Positions 8,122-16,215 of a DNA stretch of 64,000 nucleotides are shown here, piece by piece. Every line of letters begins with the position of its first letter. Within the stretch, counting starts at the first letter, position 1. The stretch is from Oscillibacter sp. PC13. Its GTDB lineage: Bacteria; Bacillota; Clostridia; Oscillospirales; Oscillospiraceae. The stretch covers positions 1-64,000 of the forward strand of contig NZ_FOXE01000014.1 of the NCBI RefSeq assembly GCF_900115635.1, read 5' to 3'. The notes under the pieces are model-generated. The model saw only the letters and a list, made by a program, of their open reading frames with translations, had not been told where the DNA came from and did no database searches. Made by a program: the position numbers and the translations under genes.

Positions 8122-10504
8122 GATCCCGGCAAAGGCCCTGAAGCAGGAAGCAGCCGGTCCGGAACTGCCGGAGGGCGCGCCCGGCTGGGAGCCGGAATAC
8201 TACGTCAGTCCGGGAAAGACGCGGAGACGGGCTATCTTGTCCTTCCTGGCCTTTTTTCTGGGGATCAGCTTGACGGTGGGCAGCATCGGAAGCGCAGCGG
8301 GCCGATGGGTCTGGCAGGAGGACACGGCGGCCTGGCAAAACAGCGACTGGCAGGAGACCGCAGTCTTCCGGCGGCAAGTCAGCCAATATCTGGAGGCCTT
8401 TTTGACCCTGGGCGCCGGGCATTTGCTGAAGTGGTACGACGCGGAATACGGGGCGGCAGACGCATACGAACGGGGCGGTAGCTGGATTTTTTCCTCTGCG
8501 GACGCTCCCCTGTCGGCTGACACGGCCTCGGAAGCCCCCGCCTATCAGGACCCGGCGGTGGGAAATCCGGACTACTACTATGAAAGCGACAAAAATGTAC
8601 TCTACTGCATTCACCGGCAGGGCCGGCCCGCATCCGATCTGGAAAACGGCTGGTACACCAATGCAGAGGACAGCCTTTTGCCCCTTGCCTGTAAAAAGCT
8701 GAAAACCAACCGGGATTATCAGTCTCTGCCGGACGGCTACAACTTTCTTCTGGTATTTCAGGACGGCAAGGCGCGCATCTGGAAGGACGGCGTGGAGCTG
8801 GACGTCTACGGCGACGGAATTTATGACGAGGCAAGCCTTTGGTATGTACCCGGGTACGAAAACTTTCCCGCGGGCGACGGTGTGAGCGGGGTGGAGGTCT
8901 ATCTGGCGGTCCGGGAGATTCCCGTCCGGTACATGCAGGGGGACTACGCGGGCGGAGGCACCTCCGGAATCCCCATGTACTGGCTTTACCAGGATCTCCA
9001 GCAGAGCCGGGCGTTTTACCATACCGCCGCCGTCATCTTCTGTGCGGGGCTGTTTTTGCTGGGCGTGTGGATTGCCCTGCGGAAGGAGCGTGCTCCGGCG
9101 GACAAAGCAATTGCCGCCCTGACCGCTCACATCTGGACGGAAGTCCGCTTTCTGGCAGCGGCGGGACTGGTGCTCTATCTGCTGTTTGGAAACACCTCCC
9201 GATGGGTTTACATCAGCAATGTCACACAGCTGCTGAACACATCCTCCGCCTGGCCGGACGGGCTGGAGGCGGCGCTGGGCCTGCTGCTGGGGCTGCCGCT
9301 GTCCAATCTTCCCGCCCTGCTGGGACTCATTTGGCTTTTGTGGCTGCTCCGCAACGACCATAAACACCATCTCAAATCGGAGCGCCGGAGCCTGTGGCGG
9401 CGGTTTTCCGGCGGTCTCCGTGCCAGGGAGCTGAAGCTGCCGGTACAGAGGCGGCTCTATCGTTGGATCTGTATAGGACTCGTGTTGTCTGGGTTCCCGG
9501 CCCTCGTTTGGCTTCTGGTACTGACGCGATCCATGGGCGTGTCTGCCTATGATTCCCTGTTTTGGATCACTATGGTGCCGCTTTGTCTGTATACCGCCTT
9601 GCTGGTCATGATCCTGCGGAGAAACATCGCCCCGATCCGGGACATCGGCCTTCTGGCGGATCAGGTGGAGGCGATCCGGGATGGGGATCTGGAAACACCG
9701 CTGGAGCTGCCTCTCGACGCCGATCTGCGCCAAACGGCGGAGCACCTGAACGACATTCAGGCGGGAATGCACAAGGCCCTTTTGGAGCAGACCCGCAGCG
9801 AGCGGATGAAGGTGGAGCTGATCTCCAATGTATCCCACGATTTGAAAACGCCGCTGACATCCATCCTCTCCTATGCGGAGCTTCTGCGGCAGGAGCCGCT
9901 GGAGAGCGCGGCCGCGGATTACGCCCGCATCATCGACGAGAAGGCCCAGCGGCTCAAGTCCATGGTGCAGGATGTGTTTGAGGTCAGCAAGGCGGCCGCA
10001 GACCAGCTGCCGGTGCAGCTGGAGACGCTGGACTTTGCAAAGCTGCTGCGGCAGACCCTGGCGGACATGGACGAGCCGATTCAAAAAAGCCGCCTGACCT
10101 TGAAAGTGGACCTGCCGGAGTCCCCGGTTTTGATCACGGCGGATGGAAAGCGGCTGTACCGGGTGTTCCAGAATCTGATTCAAAACGCCCTGCAGTACGC
10201 CCTGGAGGGCAGCCGTGTCTATCTCACCCTGACGGTCTGCGGCGGAAGAGCCGAAGCGGCCCTGCGCAACACCTCACGCACGGAACTGCCAGACGGCGTG
10301 GACTTCACCGCCCGCTTTGTCCGGGGAGATGAGAGCCGCACCGACGGCGGCAGCGGCCTGGGCCTGTCCATTGCCAGCTCTTTCACAGAGGCCTGCGGCG
10401 GCGAGTTCCATGTGGAGACGGTGGCGGATCTCTTTACCGCCGTGGTGCGCTTTCCCATTACGCCGGGAGCGGAACCCTCTCCGGAGGCGGGCGGGCCGGC
10501 ATAA
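8093..10504 (+). CDS. Large multi-TM sensor histidine kinase (system 2)
   Basis: About 803 residues if started at TTG 8093 (SD AGGTGG at 8078-8083); a TTG at 8045 would add 16 residues. No ATG is available near the true N-terminus. TM1 is followed by an external domain of about 230 residues, then at least four more TM segments, a HAMP-like linker (LLADQVEAIRDGDLE), the phospho-acceptor His in NVSHDLKTPLTS (about residue 582), N box LIQNALQYALEG and G box GSGLGLSIAS. It overlaps the response regulator by about 29 nt. The multi-TM design suggests sensing of a membrane or cell-wall signal, but the ligand is unknown. Confidence 0.85.
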   Translation: MDTNWNSTDKIPAKALKQEAAGPELPEGAPGWEPEYYVSPGKTRRRAILSFLAFFLGISLTVGSIGSAAGRWVWQEDTAAWQNSDWQETAVFRRQVSQYLEAFLTLGAGHLLKWYDAEYGAADAYERGGSWIFSSADAPLSADTASEAPAYQDPAVGNPDYYYESDKNVLYCIHRQGRPASDLENGWYTNAEDSLLPLACKKLKTNRDYQSLPDGYNFLLVFQDGKARIWKDGVELDVYGDGIYDEASLWYVPGYENFPAGDGVSGVEVYLAVREIPVRYMQGDYAGGGTSGIPMYWLYQDLQQSRAFYHTAAVIFCAGLFLLGVWIALRKERAPADKAIAALTAHIWTEVRFLAAAGLVLYLLFGNTSRWVYISNVTQLLNTSSAWPDGLEAALGLLLGLPLSNLPALLGLIWLLWLLRNDHKHHLKSERRSLWRRFSGGLRARELKLPVQRRLYRWICIGLVLSGFPALVWLLVLTRSMGVSAYDSLFWITMVPLCLYTALLVMILRRNIAPIRDIGLLADQVEAIRDGDLETPLELPLDADLRQTAEHLNDIQAGMHKALLEQTRSERMKVELISNVSHDLKTPLTSILSYAELLRQEPLESAAADYARIIDEKAQRLKSMVQDVFEVSKAAADQLPVQLETLDFAKLLRQTLADMDEPIQKSRLTLKVDLPESPVLITADGKRLYRVFQNLIQNALQYALEGSRVYLTLTVCGGRAEAALRNTSRTELPDGVDFTARFVRGDESRTDGGSGLGLSIASSFTEACGGEFHVETVADLFTAVVRFPITPGAEPSPEAGGPA

Positions 10505-10523
10505 GCGTTTATCAAAAGACGAG

Positions 10524-10565
10524 AAAAAGACGGAGGGGCTGCATATGCAGCCCCTCCGTCTTTTT
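10524..10565. terminator. Bidirectional terminator, perfect 42-nt palindrome
   Basis: Two perfectly complementary 21-nt arms (10524-10544 and 10545-10565), beginning AAAAAGACGG and ending CCGTCTTTTT, so both strands end in a T-run. It lies between the convergent kinase (+) and thioesterase (-). Confidence 0.88.
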
Positions 10566-10622
10566 GCGATGCAAACGCATGGCAAAATGGCCATGTGCCG
10601 TCTTCGACGGCACGGCGCATGA
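10566..10622. repeat. Dispersed intergenic hairpin element, copy 1
   Basis: The inverse complement of this stretch resembles 41270-41325: both contain GCCGTGCCG, then GGCACATGGCCAT, then an ATGC...TTTGCA end. The core folds as GTGCCGTC-GAA-GACGGCAC. It sits between a terminator and the thioesterase stop, as REP-like elements do. Confidence 0.5.
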
Positions 10623-10626
10623 AGTT

Positions 10627-11055
10627 TTATGCCTTCGGCGCCTTTTGATCCATGATTGCCTTGTCCACACAGAAAAAGGTGAACTCCCCTGTGGCAATCA
10701 GCTTTCCACCCTCGCCGGTGATGTCCACCGCCACAAGGCTTGTGGATTTTCCACGGTGGCGGACATGGGCTTCCGCCCGGACAGCCCCCTCCGACTGGTT
10801 GCGGAGAAAATGCAGGGCGCTGGTCTGGGTCACATAGAACCGTCCGTCCGTGTGGACGGCCGATCCGGTGGCGTTGTCCGCCAGCGTATAAATGGCGCCG
10901 CCATGAACCAGGCCATAGGGATTTTTACTGTCCGGCTGAATGTTCAGCCGAAACGCCGCCCGATCCGGCTCCACGGATTCCAGCTCAATATGGTTGTGAA
11001 TCATGAAGGCGTTGCGCTGCAGGCGTTCTTTTGTCTGCTCTTCCAGCTTGTCCAT
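10627..11055 (-). CDS. PaaI-family hotdog-fold thioesterase
   Basis: 142 residues, the full length of a single hotdog domain. The stretch NPYGLVHGGAIYTLADNATGSA (residues 45-66) matches the PaaI/YdiI active-site motif, in which HGG and a downstream acidic residue handle the acyl-CoA thioester. FLRNQSEGAVRAEAHVRHRGKST gives the following beta strands. It should hydrolyse acyl-CoA or aryl-CoA thioesters in the cytoplasm. The ATG at 11055 is preceded by AAAGGAG. It is monocistronic between the terminator at 10524 and the divergent ArsR unit. The substrate cannot be predicted. Confidence 0.85.
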   Translation of the reverse strand: MDKLEEQTKERLQRNAFMIHNHIELESVEPDRAAFRLNIQPDSKNPYGLVHGGAIYTLADNATGSAVHTDGRFYVTQTSALHFLRNQSEGAVRAEAHVRHRGKSTSLVAVDITGEGGKLIATGEFTFFCVDKAIMDQKAPKA

Positions 11056-11144
11056 ACCATGCTCCTTTGGTCGAATTGCAATCAGTGTATCACGGCAGCC
11101 TTCATTTTTCTACCTGTTTTTTCCGCAAAGTTTTGAAAAAGGGG

Positions 11145-11197
11145 TTGACAAATCTTGTTGATTGCATATACTGAACATATGAGCAATCATTCATATG
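11145..11197 (+). promoter_or_regulatory. Promoter and overlapping ArsR-family operator of the Zn/Cd efflux unit
   Basis: TTGACA (11145-11150), a 16-nt spacer and TATACT (11167-11172). An imperfect dyad with 7-bp arms CATATGA (11176-11182) and TCATATG (11191-11197) covers the predicted start point. Its size and position fit the operators of SmtB/CzrA/CadC repressors, which would block transcription until metal binds. Confidence 0.65.
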
Positions 11198-11211
11198 AAG
11201 GAGGAAACACC

Positions 11212-11574
11212 TTGGAAGACCGTTACAATGTGGAGTGCTGTGACGCCAGCTGTATCCATGACGATATTATCCAAAAAGTCCAGCAGGATCTGCCGGACGA
11301 GGACACCCTGTACGATCTGACGGAGCTGTTCCGGATTTTCGGTGATTCCACCCGGATTCGGATTCTGTACGTCCTGTTTGAAGCGGAGGTGTGCGTGTGC
11401 GACATTGCGGAGCTTCTGGGCATGACCCAGTCCGCCATCTCCCACCAGCTGCGGGCGCTGAAAAACGCCAGGCTGGTCAAATCCCGCCGGGAGGGGAAGA
11501 CCGTGTTTTATTCCCTTGCCGATGACCATGTGAAGACCATTATCGACCAGGGTCTGGAGCATGTGAGCGAGTAA
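11212..11574 (+). CDS. ArsR/SmtB-family metal-sensing repressor (CadC-like)
   Basis: 120 residues. Winged-helix HTH (DIAELLGMTQSAISHQLRALK). Three possible metal-ligand groups are visible: N-terminal CCDASC, CVCD in the CadC/ArsR-type alpha-3N position, and a C-terminal Asp-x-His...His-x2-Glu arrangement in DDHVKTIIDQGLEH like the alpha-5 site of CzrA. The start is TTG 11212, 8 nt after AAGGAGG; ATG codons upstream lie in the operator and lack an SD. It probably represses its own operon through the dyad at 11176-11197, with release by Zn, Cd or Pb. It is followed by the HMA gene (37-nt gap). Confidence 0.88.
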   Translation: MEDRYNVECCDASCIHDDIIQKVQQDLPDEDTLYDLTELFRIFGDSTRIRILYVLFEAEVCVCDIAELLGMTQSAISHQLRALKNARLVKSRREGKTVFYSLADDHVKTIIDQGLEHVSE

Positions 11575-11611
11575 AGTTTTTGATGCTTGAATTGATTAGG
11601 AGGAACTCACG

Positions 11612-11830
11612 ATGAAAAAGCGTTATAACCTGACAGACCTGGACTGTGCCAACTGCGCTGCCAAAATGGAGACGGCCATCAAAAAGCTGGACGGCGTGAA
11701 GGACGCCACCGTCAGCTTTCTGACCCAGAAGCTGACCATCGATGCCGACGACGCCCGGTTTGACGACATTATGAAAGAGGTCGTGGCGGTGTGCCGCAAG
11801 GTGGAGCCGGACTGCATCATCCACCTGTGA
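11612..11830 (+). CDS. Stand-alone heavy-metal-associated (HMA) domain protein
   Basis: 72 residues, one ferredoxin-like HMA domain. The metal-binding motif DCANCA (residues 11-16) carries an extra Asp before the first Cys, a feature common in Zn/Cd-type domains as opposed to Cu-type ones. SD AGGAGG precedes ATG 11612. It lies between the repressor and the ATPase, which itself lacks an N-terminal HMA domain. So it probably acts in trans as the metal-delivery or regulatory domain of the pump. A GC hairpin (about 11838-11857) lies in the gap before the ATPase. Confidence 0.85.
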   Translation: MKKRYNLTDLDCANCAAKMETAIKKLDGVKDATVSFLTQKLTIDADDARFDDIMKEVVAVCRKVEPDCIIHL

Positions 11831-11891
11831 TTTCTGTGGGCGCGCCTTACCGGCGCGTTCCATCTATCCGCCCGAAAAAGGAGAGTCTTTT

Positions 11892-13796
11892 ATGCGGAAC
11901 CTTTCGAAAAAACAGAAAAAAATGCTTTGGCGCATTCTTCTGGCGGCTGCGCTGCTGATTGCCATAAAGCTGCTGCCCGCGGAGGGCTGGATGGCAGCGC
12001 TGTGCTATCTCGTGCCCTACGCCGTCATCGGCTGGGACGTTCTCTGGCGGGCCGTCCGCAACATCGTCCATGGCCAGGTCTTTGACGAAAACTTTTTGAT
12101 GGCCCTGGCCACTGTAGGCGCCTTCGGCACCGGGGAATATGCCGAGGCCGTGTTTGTCATGCTCTTCTACCAGGTGGGAGAGCTGTTCCAGGACTACGCC
12201 GTCGGCAAGTCCCGGCAGTCCATCGCCGCACTGATGGACATCCGTCCGGACTATGCCAACATCGAGCAGGACGGTGAACTGGTACAGGTGGATCCGGAGG
12301 AGGTGGCCGTGGGCACGGTGATTGTGGTGAAGCCCGGCGAGCGCATCCCCCTGGACGGCCGGGTGGTTGCCGGCAGTTCCGCCCTGGATACCGCCGCCCT
12401 CACCGGTGAATCGGTTCCCCGGGACGTGCTGCCCGGAGACGCAGTCATCAGCGGCTGCGTCAACCAGACAGGGCTGCTCCGCATTCAGGTGACAAAGCCC
12501 TGCAGCGAATCCACCGTCTCCAAAATTTTGGATCTGGTGGAAAACGCCAGCGAGAAGAAGTCAGCCAGCGAGCACTTCATCACCCGCTTTGCCCGGTACT
12601 ATACCCCCTGCGTAGTTCTGGCGGCAGCGCTGCTGTTTGCCGTTCCCTCCGTGCTGCTGGCCCTGCTGAATCCGGCGTCTTTGCCGAGCTTTCTGGCAGG
12701 GACGGTTTGGAGCAACTGGCTCCACCGGGCCCTCATCTTTCTGGTTATCTCCTGCCCCTGCGCCCTGGTCATCTCCGTGCCTTTGAGCTTCTTCGGCGGT
12801 ATCGGCGGCGCCAGCAAGTGCGGAATCCTGGTCAAGGGCAGCAACTTCCTGGAGGCCCTGGCCCAGACGGAGACCGTTGTTTTTGACAAAACCGGCACGC
12901 TGACAAGGGGCACCTTTTCCGTCACTGCCGTTCATCCGGAGAGCGGGTACACGCAGGAGCAGCTGCTGGAGTATGCAGCGCTGGCGGAGCATTACTCCAA
13001 CCACCCCATCTCCCTCTCCCTGAAGGCAGCCTGCAGGACGGATCCAGATGCGTCGCGGCTTTCCGATGTGGAGGAGATTGCAGGCCACGGTATACAGGCC
13101 AAGGTGGACGGCCATCCCGTGGCCGTGGGCAACAGCCGCCTGATGGAACGGCAGAAGGTCAGCTGGCTGCCCTGCGAGCTGCCGGGGACCATCGTCCATG
13201 TGACGATTGACGGATTTTACGCCGGGCATATCGTCATTTCGGACCTGCCCAAGGACGACGCCAAGGCTGCCATCGCCGATTTGAAGGCCAGCGGTGTGAA
13301 GAAAACCGTGATGCTCACCGGGGACGCGGAGGCCGTTGCAAAAACCGTTGCCGCAGAGCTGGGCGTTGATGAGTTTCACGCGGAACTTCTGCCCGCCGAC
13401 AAGGTGGCGTGGACGGAAACCCTCCTGGCGGCGCGAAGCGCCAGGGGAAAGCTGGCCTTTGTGGGCGACGGCATCAACGACGCTCCGGTTCTCACCCGGG
13501 CAGACATCGGCATTGCCATGGGCGCCATGGGTTCCGATGCTGCCATCGAGGCGGCCGACATTGTGCTGATGGATGACAAGCCCTCTAAAATTGCCACCGC
13601 CATGCGCGTCTCCCGGAAGACGCTGCGGATTGTAAAGCAGAACATCTGGTTTGCCCTGGGGGTGAAGGCCGCTGTGCTGGTGCTGGGCGCCTTCGGCGCG
13701 GCCACCATGTGGGAGGCAGTGTTCGCCGACGTGGGTGTTGCCTTCCTGGCCATCTTAAACGCCACCCGGTGCCTGCATGTGGAGGAATTCCGGTAA
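11892..13796 (+). CDS. P1B-type ATPase, Zn2+/Cd2+/Pb2+ exporter
   Basis: 634 residues. Motifs: actuator LTGESVPRD, metal-site CPC in ISCPCALVISVP, phosphorylation DKTGTLTRG, HP motif SNHPIS, and hinge GDGINDAPVL. A Lys in NIWFALGVKAAV (TM7) and an Asp in FADVGVAF (TM8) match the P1B-2 (ZntA/CadA) metal site. It pumps divalent soft metals out of the cytoplasm using ATP. The N-terminus begins directly with a basic stretch and TM1, with no HMA domain; that domain is encoded separately just upstream. It is the last gene of the metal-responsive operon. Confidence 0.93.
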   Translation: MRNLSKKQKKMLWRILLAAALLIAIKLLPAEGWMAALCYLVPYAVIGWDVLWRAVRNIVHGQVFDENFLMALATVGAFGTGEYAEAVFVMLFYQVGELFQDYAVGKSRQSIAALMDIRPDYANIEQDGELVQVDPEEVAVGTVIVVKPGERIPLDGRVVAGSSALDTAALTGESVPRDVLPGDAVISGCVNQTGLLRIQVTKPCSESTVSKILDLVENASEKKSASEHFITRFARYYTPCVVLAAALLFAVPSVLLALLNPASLPSFLAGTVWSNWLHRALIFLVISCPCALVISVPLSFFGGIGGASKCGILVKGSNFLEALAQTETVVFDKTGTLTRGTFSVTAVHPESGYTQEQLLEYAALAEHYSNHPISLSLKAACRTDPDASRLSDVEEIAGHGIQAKVDGHPVAVGNSRLMERQKVSWLPCELPGTIVHVTIDGFYAGHIVISDLPKDDAKAAIADLKASGVKKTVMLTGDAEAVAKTVAAELGVDEFHAELLPADKVAWTETLLAARSARGKLAFVGDGINDAPVLTRADIGIAMGAMGSDAAIEAADIVLMDDKPSKIATAMRVSRKTLRIVKQNIWFALGVKAAVLVLGAFGAATMWEAVFADVGVAFLAILNATRCLHVEEFR

Positions 13797-13842
13797 ACAG
13801 CGCTTTTTTTCCTGAAATTTGATAAAACGTCTCTTTGAAAGG

Positions 13843-13881
13843 AACGGACCGTGCGGAGTTTTCCACACGGTCCGTTTTTTT
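13843..13881. terminator. Terminator between the P1B ATPase and the MATE gene
   Basis: Stem AACGGACCGTG (13843-13853) with its complement (13866-13876), plus an inner GGA/TCC pair, followed on the plus strand by TTTTT. The MATE gene ends two bases beyond, so it may serve both convergent units; the minus-side T-run is weak. Confidence 0.75.
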
Positions 13882-13882
13882 G

Positions 13883-15214
13883 TTAATACCGATATTTTTT
13901 CCGGCCCCACACCAGAAAGCCGACGGACACCGCCAGACCCAGCAGCTCTGCCGCCGGAACTGCCAGCCAGATGCCCGTCTCTCCCAGCAGGCCCGGCAGA
14001 AGCAGCAGCATTCCCACCAGGAACAGACAGGTCCGGGCAAAGGAAATGACAGCAGAGACAACGCCGTTGGACAAGGCCGTAAACAGGGAGGAGGCGAAAA
14101 TGCTGACGCCCATCAGCAGGAAGGACACGGCGTAAATCGGGAAGCCCCTGACCGTGATGAGGTAGACGGAGCTGCCCACATCCGTAAACACCGACATGCA
14201 AAAGCCGATGGTCAGCCAGGACAGCAGCCACATCCCCGCGGAGCAGAGCATCACAAACCGCATGGACACCCGGAAGGTATGCCGCAGCTGCGGCAGATCC
14301 TGGGCGCCGTACTGGTAGCTGATGACCGGTGCCACGCCCATGGAAAATCCAAGATCCACAGCGCTGAACACAAATTGAAAATACATCGCAATGGTGATGG
14401 CAGCCACGCCGTCCTCTCCCCAGAAGCAGAGAAAGAGAATATTGAACAAAAAGGTGGTTGCCGCATTGGCAATGTTGCTGACCATCTCCGAGGAGCCGTT
14501 GCCGCAGGTCTGCAGCAGCATTCTCCCCCGGGGGCGGAACCGGGTAAAATACAGAGTTCCCTTCCGCACGGCCCCAAAATAGGCCGTTCCAATTACGGCA
14601 GGAATGCAGTACCCAATCCCCGTGGCAATGGCTGCACCGGAAACCCCCATGTCAAGCGGCCCCATCAGCAGCAGATCCAGCACCACATTGGAAAGCCCGC
14701 CCGCCACGGTAATCCCCAGCCCAAATCCCGGCTTTCCCGCCGTGACAAACAGCATCTGGTAAACCGTCTGTAAAAACATTGCCGGAGAAAAGTACAGCAG
14801 AATGCGGGTATAGTCCCGGCACAGACCGAACTGCGCCTCGCTGGTGCCCAGCAGGTTCAGAATCGGATCCAGAAACAGGTTTCCCACCGTCATAAACACC
14901 AGCCCTACTACGGCGGCCGCCGCCACCACGCAGGTAAAGTCCCGGCTGGCCAGCTCCGGCTTGCCCTCTCCCAATTCCCGGGCGATGATGGCGCTGCCGC
15001 CGGTGCCCAGCATGATGCCGGCCGCCAGTTCCAGGCAGTTCAGCGGATAGGACATGTTGATGGCGGACAGGGCCAGCGTTCCAACAAATCGGGAGATGCA
15101 GATGCCGTCCACAATTGTGTAGAGGGAAAGGAACACCATCATGGCAATGTTGGGCAGCGCAAAGCGCAGCAGGGAAGCGGCAGTGAACTGCCGCGCCAGG
15201 GGATTATGCTCCAT
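13883..15214 (-). CDS. MATE-family multidrug/cation antiporter
   Basis: 443 residues with about twelve TM segments. N-terminal ALPNIAMMVFLSLYTIVDGI and the repeat-like second half fit the MATE (DinF/NorM) family, which exports drugs or toxic organic cations in exchange for Na+ or H+. The start is ATG 15214, within the end of the MarR gene (11-nt overlap) and preceded by GAGGTG. The overlap implies translational coupling and MarR control. It ends 2 nt from the shared terminator. The substrate is unknown. Confidence 0.88.
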   Translation of the reverse strand: MEHNPLARQFTAASLLRFALPNIAMMVFLSLYTIVDGICISRFVGTLALSAINMSYPLNCLELAAGIMLGTGGSAIIARELGEGKPELASRDFTCVVAAAAVVGLVFMTVGNLFLDPILNLLGTSEAQFGLCRDYTRILLYFSPAMFLQTVYQMLFVTAGKPGFGLGITVAGGLSNVVLDLLLMGPLDMGVSGAAIATGIGYCIPAVIGTAYFGAVRKGTLYFTRFRPRGRMLLQTCGNGSSEMVSNIANAATTFLFNILFLCFWGEDGVAAITIAMYFQFVFSAVDLGFSMGVAPVISYQYGAQDLPQLRHTFRVSMRFVMLCSAGMWLLSWLTIGFCMSVFTDVGSSVYLITVRGFPIYAVSFLLMGVSIFASSLFTALSNGVVSAVISFARTCLFLVGMLLLLPGLLGETGIWLAVPAAELLGLAVSVGFLVWGRKKYRY

Positions 15215-15638
15215 GGGACACCTCGTCGGCCAGCGCCTGCGCAAAGGCTGCATTGCTGTCCACCAGCGCCTGGCAGAGGGCGGCGCCCATTCGCTCCATC
15301 ACCCGGTCCTCCATCTGATACAGCTCCTCCAGCACTTCCGCTGCATAAAGCTTCCCCTGTGGGGTGAAGCAAACCAGCTTTTCCTTCTGGTCCCGGCCCG
15401 GCTCAAAGCAGAGATATCCCCGTCGTTCCAAATCCTTTACCACCGTGTTGACGGTCTGCTTGGGAATCAGCCACTCCTCCGCAATCTGCTTCTGCGTGCA
15501 TTTCCGGTCCTGATTCAGGGCGTACAGCGTAATCATCGCGTGATAGCTCATGCCGTGCTGCTTGGCCCATTCACCATATAACTCCGTAATCCGGCAGTTG
15601 CAGGTATTTATAATCTCCATCTGTTGACGGATATGCAT
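15204..15638 (-). CDS. MarR-family transcriptional regulator
   Basis: 144 residues. Winged helix with recognition region KQIAEEWLIPKQTVNTVVKDLERRGY and wing EPGRDQKEKLVCFTPQG, flanked by dimerisation helices. SD AAGGAGG lies upstream of ATG 15638. It is the first gene of a two-gene unit with the MATE pump, which it probably represses. The promoter region carries repeated GTACGATT boxes that could be its operator. The effector is unknown. Confidence 0.9.
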   Translation of the reverse strand: MHIRQQMEIINTCNCRITELYGEWAKQHGMSYHAMITLYALNQDRKCTQKQIAEEWLIPKQTVNTVVKDLERRGYLCFEPGRDQKEKLVCFTPQGKLYAAEVLEELYQMEDRVMERMGAALCQALVDSNAAFAQALADEVSHGA

Positions 15639-15652
15639 GGTCTTCCTCCTTG

Positions 15653-15699
15653 GTACGATTCCGGACTATTATTTTAGTACGATTTCATACCATTGTCAA
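15653..15699 (-). promoter_or_regulatory. marR-MATE promoter with repeated GTACGATT boxes
   Basis: Minus strand: TTGACA (15694-15699), 17-nt spacer, TAAAAT (15671-15676). GTACGATT (plus strand) occurs at 15653-15660 and 15677-15684, 24 nt apart, one copy inside the spacer and one downstream of the -10. TGGTA/TACCA ends make the whole region a loose dyad. It is a plausible MarR autorepression site. Confidence 0.6.
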
Positions 15700-15763
15700 C
15701 CCTGTGCTGCGGCCTGTTTTGTTTCTCAGCCTGTCATCCTTTATTAAGATTTGCTTTCAGAGC

Positions 15764-15794
15764 AAAAGAGATGGAGCAATGCTCCATCTCTTTT
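15764..15794 (-). terminator. Terminator behind the small coiled-coil gene
   Basis: Perfect 15-bp inverted repeat (AAAAGAGATGGAGCA, one central base, complement). Its arms carry their own A/T runs. It lies about 40 nt past the stop of the gene at 15833, supporting a real minus-strand transcript there. Confidence 0.65.
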
Positions 15795-15832
15795 CTTCAT
15801 CATGCCTCTGTTGATAAATGCAGGGGTGCATT

Positions 15833-16132
15833 TTATGGGCTGCTATTCCGCAGAATACCCCAACGCTCCAATTCCTGCAGTTTTTCCAGAAGGGCGGTTC
15901 TCTCGGCTTCGGCTTTGTCCCGCTCCACCTTCAGCCTGACAATCCCCGCATCCCGGTATGCCATCATCTGCCTGTATACCTCGCAGGTAACCGTGTTTTG
16001 CCGGATTTGTCGATTCTCTTTCCTCAGTTTTTGCAGCTCCATTTCCAAACGCTGCTGACAATCATTCCGCTCCACAATTTCACGCCCCTCCCCAGGCGGT
16101 ATCCCGCATTGCTGCCATTTTGCAATCTGCAT
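15833..16132 (-). CDS. Small charged coiled-coil protein, unknown function
   Basis: 99 residues from ATG 16132. The body is one long predicted amphipathic helix rich in Glu, Arg, Lys and Gln (about residues 20-95), and there are no TM segments. I do not recognise a family. A promoter (16153-16181) lies so close that the ATG would have almost no leader and no SD. A GTG at 16075, 9 nt after GGGGAGGGG, is an attractive alternative start giving 80 residues. It is divergent from a Cro-like regulator and followed by a terminator. The pair looks like a remnant of an integrated element. Confidence 0.5.
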   Translation of the reverse strand: MQIAKWQQCGIPPGEGREIVERNDCQQRLEMELQKLRKENRQIRQNTVTCEVYRQMMAYRDAGIVRLKVERDKAEAERTALLEKLQELERWGILRNSSP

Positions 16133-16152
16133 GTGTTTGATATTATACTGTG

Positions 16153-16181
16153 ATTATATCCACAATACTTATTTCTTTGAA
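16153..16181 (-). promoter_or_regulatory. Promoter of the coiled-coil gene
   Basis: Minus strand TTCAAA (16176-16181), 17-nt spacer, TATAAT (16153-16158). The start point would fall about 10-15 nt before ATG 16132, leaving no room for an SD. Confidence 0.5.
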
Positions 16182-16215
16182 TTCTCCATATAATTGACCC
16201 ATAAAGTGCAGGGAA

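Noticed and set aside
8075-10183. 702-codon minus-strand frame opposite the second histidine kinase
   Set aside because: Composition is that of antisense GC-rich coding DNA (Gln/Arg/His-rich); the plus-strand kinase motifs are clear.
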